From: Spiribacter curvatus
GTDB taxonomy: Bacteria; Pseudomonadota; Gammaproteobacteria; Nitrococcales; Nitrococcaceae
NCBI RefSeq assembly: GCF_000485905.1
Contig: NC_022664.1
Coordinates: 434,001-498,000 of the forward strand
Reading direction: 5' to 3'
Length of the DNA: 64,000 nt
Below, piece after piece: positions 34,846-44,578 of the stretch; position 1 is the stretch's first letter; each line of letters begins with the position of its first letter. The notes under the pieces are model-generated. The model searched no databases and was not told where the DNA came from. It saw nothing but the letters and a program-made list of their open reading frames with translations. The position numbers were made by a program, and so were the translations under genes.

Positions 34846-35325
34846 CTATTCGGTCTGCTCGCCGTCGTGGACGTGGCCGTGCTCGAGCTCCTCGTTCGAT
34901 GCTTCACGAACCTCGGAGACCTTGACCTTGAAATTCAGGGTCTGGCCGGCGAGGGGGTGGTTGGCATCGACGGTTACGTTGTCGCCACTCACGGCGGCAA
35001 CGGTAACGACCTGCGTGCCCGACTGGGTCTGGGCCTGGAAACGCATGCCGGCCTCGACGGAATCGACGCCCTCAAACATGCTTTTGGGCACATCCTGCTG
35101 GAGCCGGTCGTCGCGCTCACCGTAGCCTTCCTCCGGTGGAATGCTGACGTCGATATCGTCACCCGCGGCCTTGCCCTCGAGCGCATTCTCGAGCCCGGGG
35201 ATGATGTTGCCGGCGCCATGCAGATACTGCAGTGGCTGGCCTTCGGGGGATGCGTCGAGCACCTCGCCCTCGGTGTCGCGCAGGGTATAGTCGATGGCGA
35301 CTACCGCGTTCTTTTCGATCTGCAT
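34846..35325 (-). CDS. slyD: FKBP-type peptidyl-prolyl isomerase SlyD
   Basis: A 159-residue protein from the ATG at 35325, with AGAGGA upstream. The FKBP domain (residues 1-70 and 120-145) encloses an inserted-in-flap chaperone domain, with motifs YLHGAGNIIPGLENALEG and VDANHPLAGQTLNFKVKV. The C terminus is short and His-containing (HGHVHDG), a reduced form of the metal-binding tail of E. coli SlyD. It acts as prolyl isomerase and chaperone in the cytoplasm. It diverges from an EamA permease gene and precedes livG, probably by chance. Confidence 0.93.
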   Translation of the reverse strand: MQIEKNAVVAIDYTLRDTEGEVLDASPEGQPLQYLHGAGNIIPGLENALEGKAAGDDIDVSIPPEEGYGERDDRLQQDVPKSMFEGVDSVEAGMRFQAQTQSGTQVVTVAAVSGDNVTVDANHPLAGQTLNFKVKVSEVREASNEELEHGHVHDGEQTE

Positions 35326-35463
35326 GGAATCCTCTGCATCAATTGACTGAAAGCGCCTAGTGTAAACGCCCACCAATCGGCGGACAAACCGCGGTGACTG
35401 GCCATTGATGCGTCGGGGCGATAGCCTCTGCGGTTTATTGGAAGACGCTTGGGAGATCCTATC

Positions 35464-36357
35464 TTGGCCGTTCCCACCTCGGGCGCGCGACTAGGCCCGA
35501 CAAGTGATCACGCCCGCGGTCTGATGCTGGCCGCTGGCGCGGTGTTGCTGATCAGCTTCGACGCGCTGTTGGTGCGACTCGCCGATGCCCCGCACTGGGA
35601 TATCGTGCTCTGGCGGGGGACCCTGATCGCCATCACGCTGGCGGTGTGGATGCTCGTATCCGGGCAGCGCCTGCATATGCCTGCGGGACGTCGCGATCGA
35701 TGGTTGATCGTGCTCAGCGTCATCATGCTGTCCGGGAATACGACGCTGTTCGTGCTATCGGTCTCCTACACCGCGGCGGCGAACACCGTGGTGATTCTTG
35801 CCGCCTCGCCGTTCTTTGCGGCCCTGTTCTCAGCGCTTTTTCTGCGCGAACGGGTCCCACTGCGGACCTGGCTGGCGATTGCCACGGCGATGGCGGGCGT
35901 GATTGTCGTGTTCGGTGGCGGCATGCGTGGTGGAACCGCACTGGGCGATTTCTTCGCGATGACACTGGCCGTGACCGTCGGCGGGCACCTGACGATCCTG
36001 CGGCGGTTTCCGGCGGTGCCGCGCCTGCCGCTGATCTGTCTGTCCGGGGTGCTTGCGGCGCTCACCGCTCTGGCATTCGCCAACCCGCTGTCGCTGAGTG
36101 CGCAGAGCTATGCGGTGATTGCGGTGATGGGCGTTGCCCAGATGCCCCTCGCGACTGTCATGCTGGCGGTGGCAACGCGTTATCTGCCCTCTCCCGAGGT
36201 CAGCCTGGCGCTGCTGCTCGAGACCGTGCTGGCCCCGATCTGGGTGTGGTGGGTACTGGGTGAGGCCGTGCCACCGCTGACTGCCGTGGGCGGTGCGCTG
36301 ATTCTAATGACTGTGGCCGTGCATGCGATGCTCGCCTTGAGAGAGGAGAAAACCTGA
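35464..36357 (+). CDS. EamA/DMT family transporter
   Basis: A 297-residue membrane protein with ten predicted hydrophobic segments in two EamA repeats (first repeat from LMLAAGAVLLISFDALLV; second from GDFFAMTLAVTVGGHLTIL). TTG at 35464 fits best after GGGAG with 8-nt spacing; TTG at 35449 is possible. Drug/metabolite exporters of this superfamily move amino acids, nucleosides or other metabolites; no substrate can be assigned. The oligopeptidase B start overlaps its stop (TGATG), so the two are coupled. Confidence 0.82.
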   Translation: MAVPTSGARLGPTSDHARGLMLAAGAVLLISFDALLVRLADAPHWDIVLWRGTLIAITLAVWMLVSGQRLHMPAGRRDRWLIVLSVIMLSGNTTLFVLSVSYTAAANTVVILAASPFFAALFSALFLRERVPLRTWLAIATAMAGVIVVFGGGMRGGTALGDFFAMTLAVTVGGHLTILRRFPAVPRLPLICLSGVLAALTALAFANPLSLSAQSYAVIAVMGVAQMPLATVMLAVATRYLPSPEVSLALLLETVLAPIWVWWVLGEAVPPLTAVGGALILMTVAVHAMLALREEKT

Positions 36358-38459
36358 TGGCCACGACGCCACCGTCCCACCCGCCCATGGCGATGCGCCA
36401 GCCGGTCACCGATACCCGCCATGGCGTGACCCGAACCGATCCCTACGCCTGGCTGCGCGATCCGAACTGGCGTGAAGCGATGGTAGAGCCGGAGCGTCTG
36501 GATCCGGCGATCCGCGACTATCTGGAGGCCGAGAATGCCTATGCCGATTCGGTCATGGCGCCACTCGAGTCCTTGCGTGAATCACTGGTGAGGGAGCTGC
36601 GCGGGCGGATTCGCGAAGACGACAGCAGTGTGCCTTCGCCGGATGGGCCATGGGCCTATTATTCGCGCTATCGCGAGGGCGGACAGCATGTCCTGCTCTG
36701 CCGGCGTCCACGTGACGGCGGCGATGAGCAGATTTTGCTTGACGGCGATGCCGAGGCCGAGGGGGCGGATTACTTCCAGCTGGGCGGCGCCGCCCATAGT
36801 CCCGATCACCGCCATCTCGTCTTCGCCGAGGACCGGGCCGGTGCAGAGTCGTTCAGTCTGCGGATCCGCGATCTCGATGAGGGCCGTGACCTGGCCGAGG
36901 TCATTCAACCGGCGCGCGGTGATATTGCGTGGGCGAACGACGGCAGAACGTTCCTCTACACGGTGATTGACGACGAGCACCGGCCGCGCTGGATCTATGC
37001 GCATGAACTGGGAACACCGGCGGCGGCGGATGTGTGCGTCTACACCGAAGAGGATGCGGGATTCTTCCTGGGTGTGGATCGCACGGAAAGCGGACGCTTT
37101 CTGGTCATTGACAGCCATGACCACACGACCTCGGAGGTGCGCTGGCTGCCAGCGGAGTCGCCCACCGCCGAACCCCGTCTGATCGCGGCTCGCGAGCGTG
37201 GGATCGAGTATTCGGTGAGTGATCATGGCGATGACTGGCTGATTCATACCAACGCCGGCGAGGCGGAGGATTTCATGATCGCCCGCGCGCCGATCGGCGC
37301 CACGGATCGCCGCGACTGGACGCCTGTGGTGACTCACCAGGCCGGGCGGCTGATTGAGGGGATGCGGGTGTACGCCGACTGGCTGGTCCGCCAGGAGCTT
37401 GAGGATGCCGAGTCGCGGCTCGTGATCCGCGCCCTGGGGACGGGCGAGGAGCACACCATCGATCAGCCCGATCCCTGCGTGGAGGTGGGCCTCATCGGGG
37501 GGCTGGAGTACCACACCGATCAGCTGCGGTTCGTCGTCAGCGGCTTTGCGCAGCCGGCACAGGTGTTTGATTACGACATGCGCACCGGCCAGCGGGTGCT
37601 GCGCAAGACCCAGACGGTTCCCTCCGGCCACGACCCGGAGGCGTATGTCTCGCGACGCCTGATGGCGACGGCGCCGGATGGCGAGCGGGTGCCGGTCTCG
37701 CTATTCCACCGTCGCGATCTCGTCCCGGATGCGCGGACGCCGCTGCTGCTCTATGGTTACGGCGCCTACGGCATCAGCGACCTGCCGGGCTTCAGCCCCA
37801 ATCGCCTGTCACTGGTGGATCGCGGGTTCGTCTACGCCATCGCCCATGTGCGGGGTGGCAAGGAGCGTGGCTATCGCTGGTACCGTCAGGGCCGTCTGTC
37901 AGACAAAAACCATACTTTCAGTGACTATATCGCCTGTGCCCAGGCGCTGATCGAGGCGGGCTACACCGGCACGGGGCAGATTGCCGCCCATGGCGGCAGT
38001 GCCGGTGGCATGCTGGTGGGCGCGGTCCTCAATCAGCAACCGACGCTGTTCCGGGCCGCAATCGCCGATGTGCCTTTTGTCGATGTGCTCAACACCATGC
38101 TCGATCCCGATCTGCCGCTGACGCCGCCGGAATGGCCGGAGTGGGGCAATCCGATCGAGGATGCCCGGGCCTATGCCGATATCGCCGGCTACTCTCCGTA
38201 CGACAACGTCGCGTCGCGGGACTACCCGCATCTGCTGGTGACGGCGGGGGTGTCCGATCCGCGGGTCACTTACTGGGAGCCGGCGAAATGGGTGGCAAGA
38301 CTGCGCAGTGAGGGCCAGCCATCAAGTACCGTCCTGCTGCATACCAACATGAGTGCGGGCCATGGTGGCCCGGGCGGGCGTTTTCAGTTTCTCGAAGAAG
38401 TGGCCTACCGCTATGCATTCCTGTTGTGGGCTTATGGGCTGGCATCCGCGGATCACTGA
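36357..38459 (+). CDS. ptrB: Oligopeptidase B (S9 family serine peptidase)
   Basis: A 700-residue prolyl-oligopeptidase-family enzyme. The N terminus (DPYAWLRDPNW) and the seven-bladed propeller precede a C-terminal alpha/beta-hydrolase domain. The nucleophile Ser is in GGSAGGM (codon at 37998-38000), and the C-terminal SAGHGGPGG contains the catalytic His. HVRGGKERGYRWYRQGR is a family signature. It cleaves peptides after Arg or Lys in the cytoplasm. Length matches E. coli PtrB (686). Translation is coupled to the preceding permease. Confidence 0.92.
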   Translation: MATTPPSHPPMAMRQPVTDTRHGVTRTDPYAWLRDPNWREAMVEPERLDPAIRDYLEAENAYADSVMAPLESLRESLVRELRGRIREDDSSVPSPDGPWAYYSRYREGGQHVLLCRRPRDGGDEQILLDGDAEAEGADYFQLGGAAHSPDHRHLVFAEDRAGAESFSLRIRDLDEGRDLAEVIQPARGDIAWANDGRTFLYTVIDDEHRPRWIYAHELGTPAAADVCVYTEEDAGFFLGVDRTESGRFLVIDSHDHTTSEVRWLPAESPTAEPRLIAARERGIEYSVSDHGDDWLIHTNAGEAEDFMIARAPIGATDRRDWTPVVTHQAGRLIEGMRVYADWLVRQELEDAESRLVIRALGTGEEHTIDQPDPCVEVGLIGGLEYHTDQLRFVVSGFAQPAQVFDYDMRTGQRVLRKTQTVPSGHDPEAYVSRRLMATAPDGERVPVSLFHRRDLVPDARTPLLLYGYGAYGISDLPGFSPNRLSLVDRGFVYAIAHVRGGKERGYRWYRQGRLSDKNHTFSDYIACAQALIEAGYTGTGQIAAHGGSAGGMLVGAVLNQQPTLFRAAIADVPFVDVLNTMLDPDLPLTPPEWPEWGNPIEDARAYADIAGYSPYDNVASRDYPHLLVTAGVSDPRVTYWEPAKWVARLRSEGQPSSTVLLHTNMSAGHGGPGGRFQFLEEVAYRYAFLLWAYGLASADH

Positions 38460-38464
38460 GCGGT

Positions 38465-38487
38465 CCGGGCGGCCATAGGCCGCCCGG
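38465..38487. terminator. Bidirectional hairpin between ptrB and DUF2058 gene
   Basis: A perfect 10-bp G+C stem (38465-38474 with 38478-38487, loop ATA) fills the 30-bp gap between two convergent genes. There is no T tract on either side, so termination may be weak. Confidence 0.55.
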
Positions 38488-38489
38488 GC

Positions 38490-39023
38490 TCACCACATCA
38501 GATCATCAGGCACCGGGAAATCGGCATAGGCATCATCCTCATCATCGGCGCCGCCGCTGTCCGCGGCGCTCCAGGCGATGAGGAACGGTGCCCGGGACTG
38601 CACGAATTCAACGATGTCCCCGGGGATCAGCCGATAGCGTCCCCGGGTGCGCGCAATGGCGAGGCGTCCCGCGGCGAGATCGCCGCGTTGCGCGGCACTC
38701 ACGCGGATTGGACGGATTCTGCCGTTATGGCTGAACTGGAAACGCTCGTCACCGTCGTGGCCGATCTCTCGATCGATGACCATCTGCCGAGCGGCCTGTT
38801 CCTCCGCCTGCTGCTGGCGCGCTTCCTGGCGGCGGGCATTGAGCGTGCGATCGCGCGCCCGGCGATCGGCTTCGCGCTGGGCGGCGGCCTCGCTCGCCGC
38901 TGCCTGTTCGGTATCGGTCTCACCGCGGCGCCGCTTCTTGCGTTTGTTGCTGCGGGTCTTTTTAACCGACTGTTCATCGGCAAGGCCGGATTTCAGGAGT
39001 TGATCGCGGAGACTGTCGCTCAT
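38490..39023 (-). CDS. yaiL: DUF2058 domain protein (YaiL-like)
   Basis: A 177-residue protein. The N terminus MSDSLRDQLLKSGLADEQ is characteristic of DUF2058. It is followed by a Lys/Arg-rich patch (KKTRSNKRKKRRRGE), a charged coiled-coil region and a C-terminal domain (FQFSHNGRIRPIRV, RYRLIPGDIVEFV). E. coli YaiL was annotated as a nucleoprotein/polynucleotide-associated protein; the function is not established. The basic patch suggests nucleic-acid binding. The gene is downstream of an EamA permease gene on the same strand. Confidence 0.87.
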   Translation of the reverse strand: MSDSLRDQLLKSGLADEQSVKKTRSNKRKKRRRGETDTEQAAASEAAAQREADRRARDRTLNARRQEARQQQAEEQAARQMVIDREIGHDGDERFQFSHNGRIRPIRVSAAQRGDLAAGRLAIARTRGRYRLIPGDIVEFVQSRAPFLIAWSAADSGGADDEDDAYADFPVPDDLMW

Positions 39024-39055
39024 GGGGACAGGATAAGCAGCCGCAGGCGGGCTGA

Positions 39056-39955
39056 CTACCCCTGCGCCGCCGGCGCGGGGCGGGCGCGCTGGACCAGGGC
39101 GACGCCGATGACCACGACGACCAGGCCGGCGAGGGCGCTGGGGGCGAGACGCTCATCGAAGAGGCCCCAGGCCATCACCACGGTCAGCGGTGGCGCCAGG
39201 TAGAACAAGGCGGCCACGCGGGAGGCCGCGCCGTGCTGGATGAGCAGGAAAAGCAGGCCGATGGCGCCGACCGAGAGCACCAGCACCAGCCAGGCCAGCG
39301 CAAAGACGAGCTCCCCGGTCCAGGTGATCCGGCCGGTCTCCGTGGCTGCGGCGATGCCTGTAAAGACCAGGCCCGTCGCGGCAAACTGAATCGCACCGCC
39401 GGTGCGCAGATCCGTCACAGGACAGAACCGCTTTTGGTACAGCGTGCCCAGGGTGATGCCGAGCAGGGCCACGGTGGTGCTGATGAGCGTGGCGGAGCCA
39501 GCGGTGCCCTCCTGCAGTCGGGAGGAAACGACCAGCGAAACCCCGGCGAAGCCAAGCAGCAGGCCAAGCCACTGGCCGCGGCTGACCCGCTCGCCGAGCA
39601 GGGGCCCCGCCAGGGTGGCCGTGAGCAGAGGCTGCAGGGCAACAAAGATGGCGGTGACCCCGGCAGCCTGACCGCGGTCGATTGCCCAGAAAACGCCGCC
39701 GAGGTAGCAGCCATGCACCAGCAGCCCGGCGATGGCGGTATGGGCGACGGCCCGGGCGCTGCCCGGCCAGGGTGCGTGAGTGAGCAGGGCCACCGCGAAC
39801 AGCAGCCCCGTGGCGAGCAGCATGCGGATCGCCAGGAAGGTCATTGGCTCGATGTACGGCAGCCCGAGTCGGGCGCCGATAAATCCCGTGCTCCAGAGCA
39901 TGACGAATGACGCGGGCAGGGCCAGTGCCCAGGCCCACTCCGGCAGATTGCGCAT
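39056..39955 (-). CDS. EamA/DMT family transporter
   Basis: A 299-residue polytopic protein with two EamA repeats and about ten hydrophobic segments (LALPASFVMLWSTGFIGARLGLPYIEP at the start, GAIQFAATGLVFTGIAAATETG in the second half). It is not closely similar to the permease at 35464. Substrate unknown. It begins 9 bp after the stop of a small lipoprotein gene and ends 32 bp before the DUF2058 gene, so the three may form one transcript. Confidence 0.87.
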   Translation of the reverse strand: MRNLPEWAWALALPASFVMLWSTGFIGARLGLPYIEPMTFLAIRMLLATGLLFAVALLTHAPWPGSARAVAHTAIAGLLVHGCYLGGVFWAIDRGQAAGVTAIFVALQPLLTATLAGPLLGERVSRGQWLGLLLGFAGVSLVVSSRLQEGTAGSATLISTTVALLGITLGTLYQKRFCPVTDLRTGGAIQFAATGLVFTGIAAATETGRITWTGELVFALAWLVLVLSVGAIGLLFLLIQHGAASRVAALFYLAPPLTVVMAWGLFDERLAPSALAGLVVVVIGVALVQRARPAPAAQG

Positions 39956-39964
39956 GGACGGGGC

Positions 39965-40537
39965 CTAGTAGGCCTCGTCGAGCACCCGCTCGCGGAGCTG
40001 TTCATACTCGGCCTGGTCGAGCAGGCCGCGATCACGCAGCCCGTCGAGCTCCTCGAGCCGGCTGGAAAGGGAGTCTGTCGTGGGCGCTGACCCGGTATCA
40101 TCGGCCGGCGCGGCGGTGTCGCCCGATGCCTGATAGCGTCGATAGGTCGCACCGGTCATCTGCAGCTGGCGCTCGTCACAGATGCCACGACTATAGAGCG
40201 ACCCCGTCCCAAGGATGCGCAGGTAATCGGCATCGGTATCCGCCGCCTCATCACGAAGGCGCGTGGCGATCTCTTCAACGCCGGCATCACGCTCCGACGC
40301 GATATTGCAGTTGACCTGGGCATAGCGGGTGAGCTGATCGACCTTGCGGTAGCCGCTGTCGGGCGCACTGGTGCCGACCGTCAGCGCTGGCGTGCTGAGG
40401 GTGTCGATGAACCCCGAAACCGGTTCGCTGGAATCGGAGGAAGTGGCCGTGTCGCTGTCGGTATTGCCGGGTATCATGCCGCAGGCAGTCAGGCTGAGGC
40501 AGGCCGCGAGGATCGGCAGGGTTTTGGGAAATACCAT
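39965..40537 (-). CDS. Lipoprotein with C-terminal SHOCT-like domain
   Basis: A 190-residue predicted lipoprotein. The signal ends in the lipobox LTAC (Cys19). A Ser/Thr/Asp-rich stretch precedes a central domain with two cysteines (NCNIASERD and GICDERQL) that could form a disulfide. The final 30 residues (SRLEELDGLRDRGLLDQAEYEQLR) match the SHOCT short-helix motif, often involved in oligomerisation. No function can be assigned. It is upstream of an EamA permease and diverges from the superoxide dismutase gene. Confidence 0.75.
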   Translation of the reverse strand: MVFPKTLPILAACLSLTACGMIPGNTDSDTATSSDSSEPVSGFIDTLSTPALTVGTSAPDSGYRKVDQLTRYAQVNCNIASERDAGVEEIATRLRDEAADTDADYLRILGTGSLYSRGICDERQLQMTGATYRRYQASGDTAAPADDTGSAPTTDSLSSRLEELDGLRDRGLLDQAEYEQLRERVLDEAY

Positions 40538-40597
40538 GATCGGGCTCCGATTGGGGCAGTATCGTTAAACCATTGAGTATTGCCGATGTGGAAGGGA

Positions 40598-40622
40598 TTT
40601 GGCCAGCCCGCGGCTGGCCAAA
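40598..40622. promoter_or_regulatory. 11-bp perfect palindrome upstream of superoxide dismutase
   Basis: TTTGGCCAGCC (40598-40608) and its exact inverse (40612-40622) are separated by CGC. It lies 75 bp before the sod start, in the 160-bp divergent region. Neither side has a T tract, so it is more like an operator or a 5'-UTR hairpin than a terminator. Confidence 0.4.
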
Positions 40623-40697
40623 AATGGACTGCACGAGTACGATTTCCGGGTCGGGGCCAACAGGCCCAATCACTGAAAACCACCAAAGGAGATCCAC

Positions 40698-41274
<577 letters not shown>

Positions 41275-41303
<29 letters not shown>

Positions 41304-41964
41304 ACCGCGCCAGATCCCGCTCCATGGCGTTCGCCAGCGGGAGCTGGGCATCGTGGGGATGGAGCCCGATGCGCAGCCCCGCCGCCGGCGGGCGTCGCCG
41401 GTTGAGAGCATTGCTCACCGACAGCATCCGTTGCTGAAAACCGTTGCCCGCCTCATAGCCGAGCAGTGCCCGGTAATGCCAGCGCTGGTCAGCCAGCGAA
41501 TAGATCCCCCTGATCGTTTCCACACTTGAGAATGGTTGCTCGTTGAGCCGCCGACGCGGAACCGCACCCAGTGCCCAGGCCGGGGGCACATAGAGACCAT
41601 TGGGCGTCAGCCCCTGGGTACCGAACCATTCGTGGCATCGACGCATGAGTGCAAGAATGCCGTCTGCGTCCAGGCAGAGGTGTTCGGCGACCCGCCTCGA
41701 GATGAGTGCGCCGTGGAGTCGATGCCAGAGTCCGCCGAACGTGCGGATGCCATGTCGCCAGCCATGTCCCGCCAGCGGATGGCCATCGGCCTGCCAGCGG
41801 TGCAGTTGTGCGAGCCCCTCGCAGTCCCATTCCAGGCCAGGGACGATGAGTAGCACCGGCGGCGGCCAGCCATGAGCCCGACAGCGGTCGATGAGTGTCC
41901 TGACGGCGCCGAGGGTCGAGGGCATGACATCGTGGATGCTGAGATGGACATCGGGCCGGCTCAT
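41275..41964 (-). CDS. DUF2334 polysaccharide deacetylase-like protein
   Basis: A 229-residue protein from the ATG at 41964, which overlaps the stop of the upstream fusion gene (ATGA). The N terminus [11 protein letters not shown] gives the catalytic-type His-Asp pair (11-12), and GHGWRHG near residues 66-72 resembles the metal-binding motif of carbohydrate esterase family 4 deacetylases; the pattern is that of DUF2334. It may remove an N- or O-acetyl group from a glycan or glycolipid. Translational coupling with a sulfotransferase-glycosyltransferase suggests one pathway. It overlaps the convergent sodA by 29 bp. Confidence 0.82.
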
Positions 41965-44216
41965 GGGTGGATTAACGAAAGCCACTCATGGACACAGCGA
42001 CGGGTCATTGCAGCGGCCTGGCGGCGCGCCGTGGCGCCGCACTCGGCGAGCACCGTTGGCGACTGCTCGAGGATGCGATCGAGGGCCTGGGTGACAGTCT
42101 CGTCCTGCTCCATTACCAGCAGCCCGTCCGCAAACTCCGGCCAGTCGGCGATCCCGCAACCTGGCGAGACCAGTGCGAGCCGTCCCCGCACCATCGCCTC
42201 GAGGGCGACGGTCCCGAACGCCTCAACGCGCGATGGCAGGATCAGCAGATCGCTCGCATCCAGTGCGTCACGCAGCTGACAGCGGTCCAGCCAGCCGCGG
42301 TCGGTCAGATTGTCGAGGCGCTCCGCGGCGGCCCTGACCGTCTCGCGCTCTGGGCCTTCGCCCACAATCTCGAACTGGCACTGAGGATGTGCCTCGGCCG
42401 CCGCGATGACCGTCCCGACGCGTTTTTCCGCGGCCAGCCGACCGACAAACAGGATCCGTTCGGGGGGCAGCTCCAGCGCAGCGGGCTCGGTGTCGAGGAA
42501 ATCACGCGGGATCGGGGTGTGGACCCGCTCCACCCGCTGCGCACCCTTGTCCGCGGCGAGCCGATGCATGTGCGCTGAATTACTGACCACTACGGCCGCC
42601 CGACGGAACAGCAGTCCGTTGATGCGGGCCATGAACCAGCGGTTGATGGGGCCCCGCAGCCTGCCCCAGTAGAGCGTCGCAAGGGCCTCGTAGTCGGTAT
42701 GCAGACCGAAGATCAGGCGCGCCCCCAGGCCCTTCGCCATCAGTCCGGCGAGCACACCGTAGGGCCCCGGGGTCGCGACGATCAGAACATCCGGCCGGGC
42801 GTCGGCGATGGCGCGATGCAGCTCGAACGGCGAGGGCAGCGCGACGCGCTGGGTATCATCACCGGGTAGCCCCGCCTCATACCAGTGACGCATCGGCTGA
42901 TCAGGGTCTCCGGCGGCGATCAGGCGGATCGTCTCGACCTCATCACGCAGGTGATCGATCAGGTCGCTGTAGTAGGTGCCAACGCCGTTGCGACGGGGCG
43001 CGGCATCCGACACGACAACCACCCGCTGTTGCGGTTCGAGTGCCTGGATGTCGGCAGCGCTGACTGGTTGGGCGCGGGCGAAGTCGAATGCCGCGCCGAC
43101 ATCGGCGAATCGCTCGGCGATCCGCCCGGCATCGAGGCGATAGTCATTGAGCGAGTGCCGATGCCCTGACCGGTGCTCGCGGGCCTGGCGGTCGAGTGTG
43201 GCGAGGCGTTGCGCAAATGCGTCCGCAAGGGCCAGGTCCAGCGTTGAGTAGACCTCACGGATGGTATCGGCGAGCCCGTTGCGTTGGGCGGGGAGAGGAA
43301 CGAAAACCGCCCGTCCGGGTGGTTGTGCGGGCAGTACTGAGAGCAGGTCCGTATAGCCGAAATGTAGCTGACGGAGCATTCGTTGGCTGAGCGCGTCCCG
43401 GTCGATTCGGCCGTGGAGGGCCTCGAGCCCCGGCGTCAGACTCGAGAGCTGTGATGACACGACCTCTGCGGGATCACGGAGGCAGGCGATGAAACGCGCC
43501 TCCGGGAAGGCGTGTTGCAGCGTTGCGACCAGCGTCGCATGACTGGCGTTCTTGGCCAGATAGGTCTGGTCGGTGGCATGGAAATGGAGATGCCGCTGGA
43601 TGCTCCGCCGGTAACGGGTCATGAGCCGATCCCGCTCGGTCTGTGTCAGGGCAGCATCACCGCGGCCAAGACGCCAGAGCCGGTGACTGTCAGGAAACGC
43701 CACCACAAGGATGAACGCCGAGAGGTGCGGCAGAAGGCTGAGGTAGTCCTCTTCCGGCGCACGCGCTGAGAGTGGATGGGCACCGGTCAGTGGCGCGAGC
43801 CAGCGGCGGTTGATCCAGCCTGCAAGGCGATGCAGTGGCCCACCGGCAAACCGGTCAAGCCGCGCCAGTCCACGCCACAGATAGCGATGGCTGACCGATG
43901 GGGCGAGCAGGCACTCCCAGGTGCGCTGGGTGGTGAACTGTGGGTCCTGGGCGAGGGCCTCGTGCAGTGCCGTCGTGCCACTGCGCGGAACGCCGAGGAT
44001 GAAGACCGGGCGTTTGATGGGTCGTCGTCGATAGCCCCGGAAGAGAAGCTCGTCGAGCCCCAGTCCTGCCCAGTAGTAGGCCAGGGCAAAGGGAAGGAGC
44101 AGCCCGAGGCCGAGGCTGACTGCCCAGCGTCGTGGCCCGTTGCGCAACAGGCCATCACGACGCGGGATGAGGCCCGAGCTGACAAGCCCGAGCCAGTCGG
44201 CGATAACGCGGAACAC
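41961..44216 (-). CDS. Sulfotransferase-glycosyltransferase fusion protein
   Basis: A 751-residue two-domain protein starting at GTG 44216, one base after the hpf stop. Residues about 33-55 are hydrophobic and may anchor it in the membrane. Residues 68-380 form a sulfotransferase domain: VPRSGTT (76-82) matches the 5'-phosphosulfate loop for PAPS and RDPAEVVSSQL (247-257) the 3'-phosphate motif. Residues about 397-751 are a GT4-type glycosyltransferase: RRNGVGTYYSDLI near the start, VGRLAAEKRV (591-600) and SRVEAFGTVALEAM (662-675) with the EX7E-like pair. It probably glycosylates and sulfates one acceptor. No frameshift is seen; the reading frame is continuous. A deacetylase-like gene follows. 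Confidence 0.85.
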   Translation of the reverse strand: MFRVIADWLGLVSSGLIPRRDGLLRNGPRRWAVSLGLGLLLPFALAYYWAGLGLDELLFRGYRRRPIKRPVFILGVPRSGTTALHEALAQDPQFTTQRTWECLLAPSVSHRYLWRGLARLDRFAGGPLHRLAGWINRRWLAPLTGAHPLSARAPEEDYLSLLPHLSAFILVVAFPDSHRLWRLGRGDAALTQTERDRLMTRYRRSIQRHLHFHATDQTYLAKNASHATLVATLQHAFPEARFIACLRDPAEVVSSQLSSLTPGLEALHGRIDRDALSQRMLRQLHFGYTDLLSVLPAQPPGRAVFVPLPAQRNGLADTIREVYSTLDLALADAFAQRLATLDRQAREHRSGHRHSLNDYRLDAGRIAERFADVGAAFDFARAQPVSAADIQALEPQQRVVVVSDAAPRRNGVGTYYSDLIDHLRDEVETIRLIAAGDPDQPMRHWYEAGLPGDDTQRVALPSPFELHRAIADARPDVLIVATPGPYGVLAGLMAKGLGARLIFGLHTDYEALATLYWGRLRGPINRWFMARINGLLFRRAAVVVSNSAHMHRLAADKGAQRVERVHTPIPRDFLDTEPAALELPPERILFVGRLAAEKRVGTVIAAAEAHPQCQFEIVGEGPERETVRAAAERLDNLTDRGWLDRCQLRDALDASDLLILPSRVEAFGTVALEAMVRGRLALVSPGCGIADWPEFADGLLVMEQDETVTQALDRILEQSPTVLAECGATARRQAAAMTRRCVHEWLSLIHP

Positions 44217-44537
44217 TCAGTGCCGCCGGACGCGATCGTCCTTGCCGAAGTGATGGGCGAGACTGCGATCGAGCTTGCCCGCGGCCTGGTGAGCCGCGGT
44301 ATAGGCATCCTCGGCAACGGCTTCGGCCACCAGAGGCTGGCGACCCTGGGGATGGGCCTCGAGGACGCAGTGGACATCGCGGCCGCCCTTATCGCCATTG
44401 TCATCCTTGAAGTGGGCTTCAATACGGGTCACACGCTCACCGTGCTTGCGCTCCACGGGCTCGAGCTTGTGCTGCACGTGCTCGCGAAGGGCATCCGAGA
44501 GGTGAACGCCGTCACCGGGATTGATGATCAATTCCAT
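44217..44537 (-). CDS. hpf: Ribosome hibernation promoting factor (HPF/RaiA family)
   Basis: A 106-residue short-form HPF/YfiA protein (MELIINPGDGVHLSDALREHV, then VTRIEAHFKDDNGDKGGRDVHC). These proteins bind the 30S decoding site and silence ribosomes in stationary phase. It lacks the dimerisation domain of long HPF. The usual gammaproteobacterial position next to rpoN is not kept here; it lies between an IalB-like gene and the sulfotransferase fusion, whose GTG start follows the stop directly (TGAGTG). Confidence 0.88.
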   Translation of the reverse strand: MELIINPGDGVHLSDALREHVQHKLEPVERKHGERVTRIEAHFKDDNGDKGGRDVHCVLEAHPQGRQPLVAEAVAEDAYTAAHQAAGKLDRSLAHHFGKDDRVRRH

Positions 44538-44578
44538 GGTTGTCTTGAACTCCTGGTCGTTGGACGAAATGTGTGGGT

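Noticed and set aside
36582-37631. 349-codon open frame antisense to ptrB
   Set aside because: Shadow of the propeller region of oligopeptidase B; no ribosome site or known motif.
41961-44216. Artificial joining of two genes by a sequencing error
   Set aside because: Codon use and frame are uniform across the junction near residue 395, and no stop/start signals or ribosome site are seen there, so a real fusion is more likely; resequencing would settle it.
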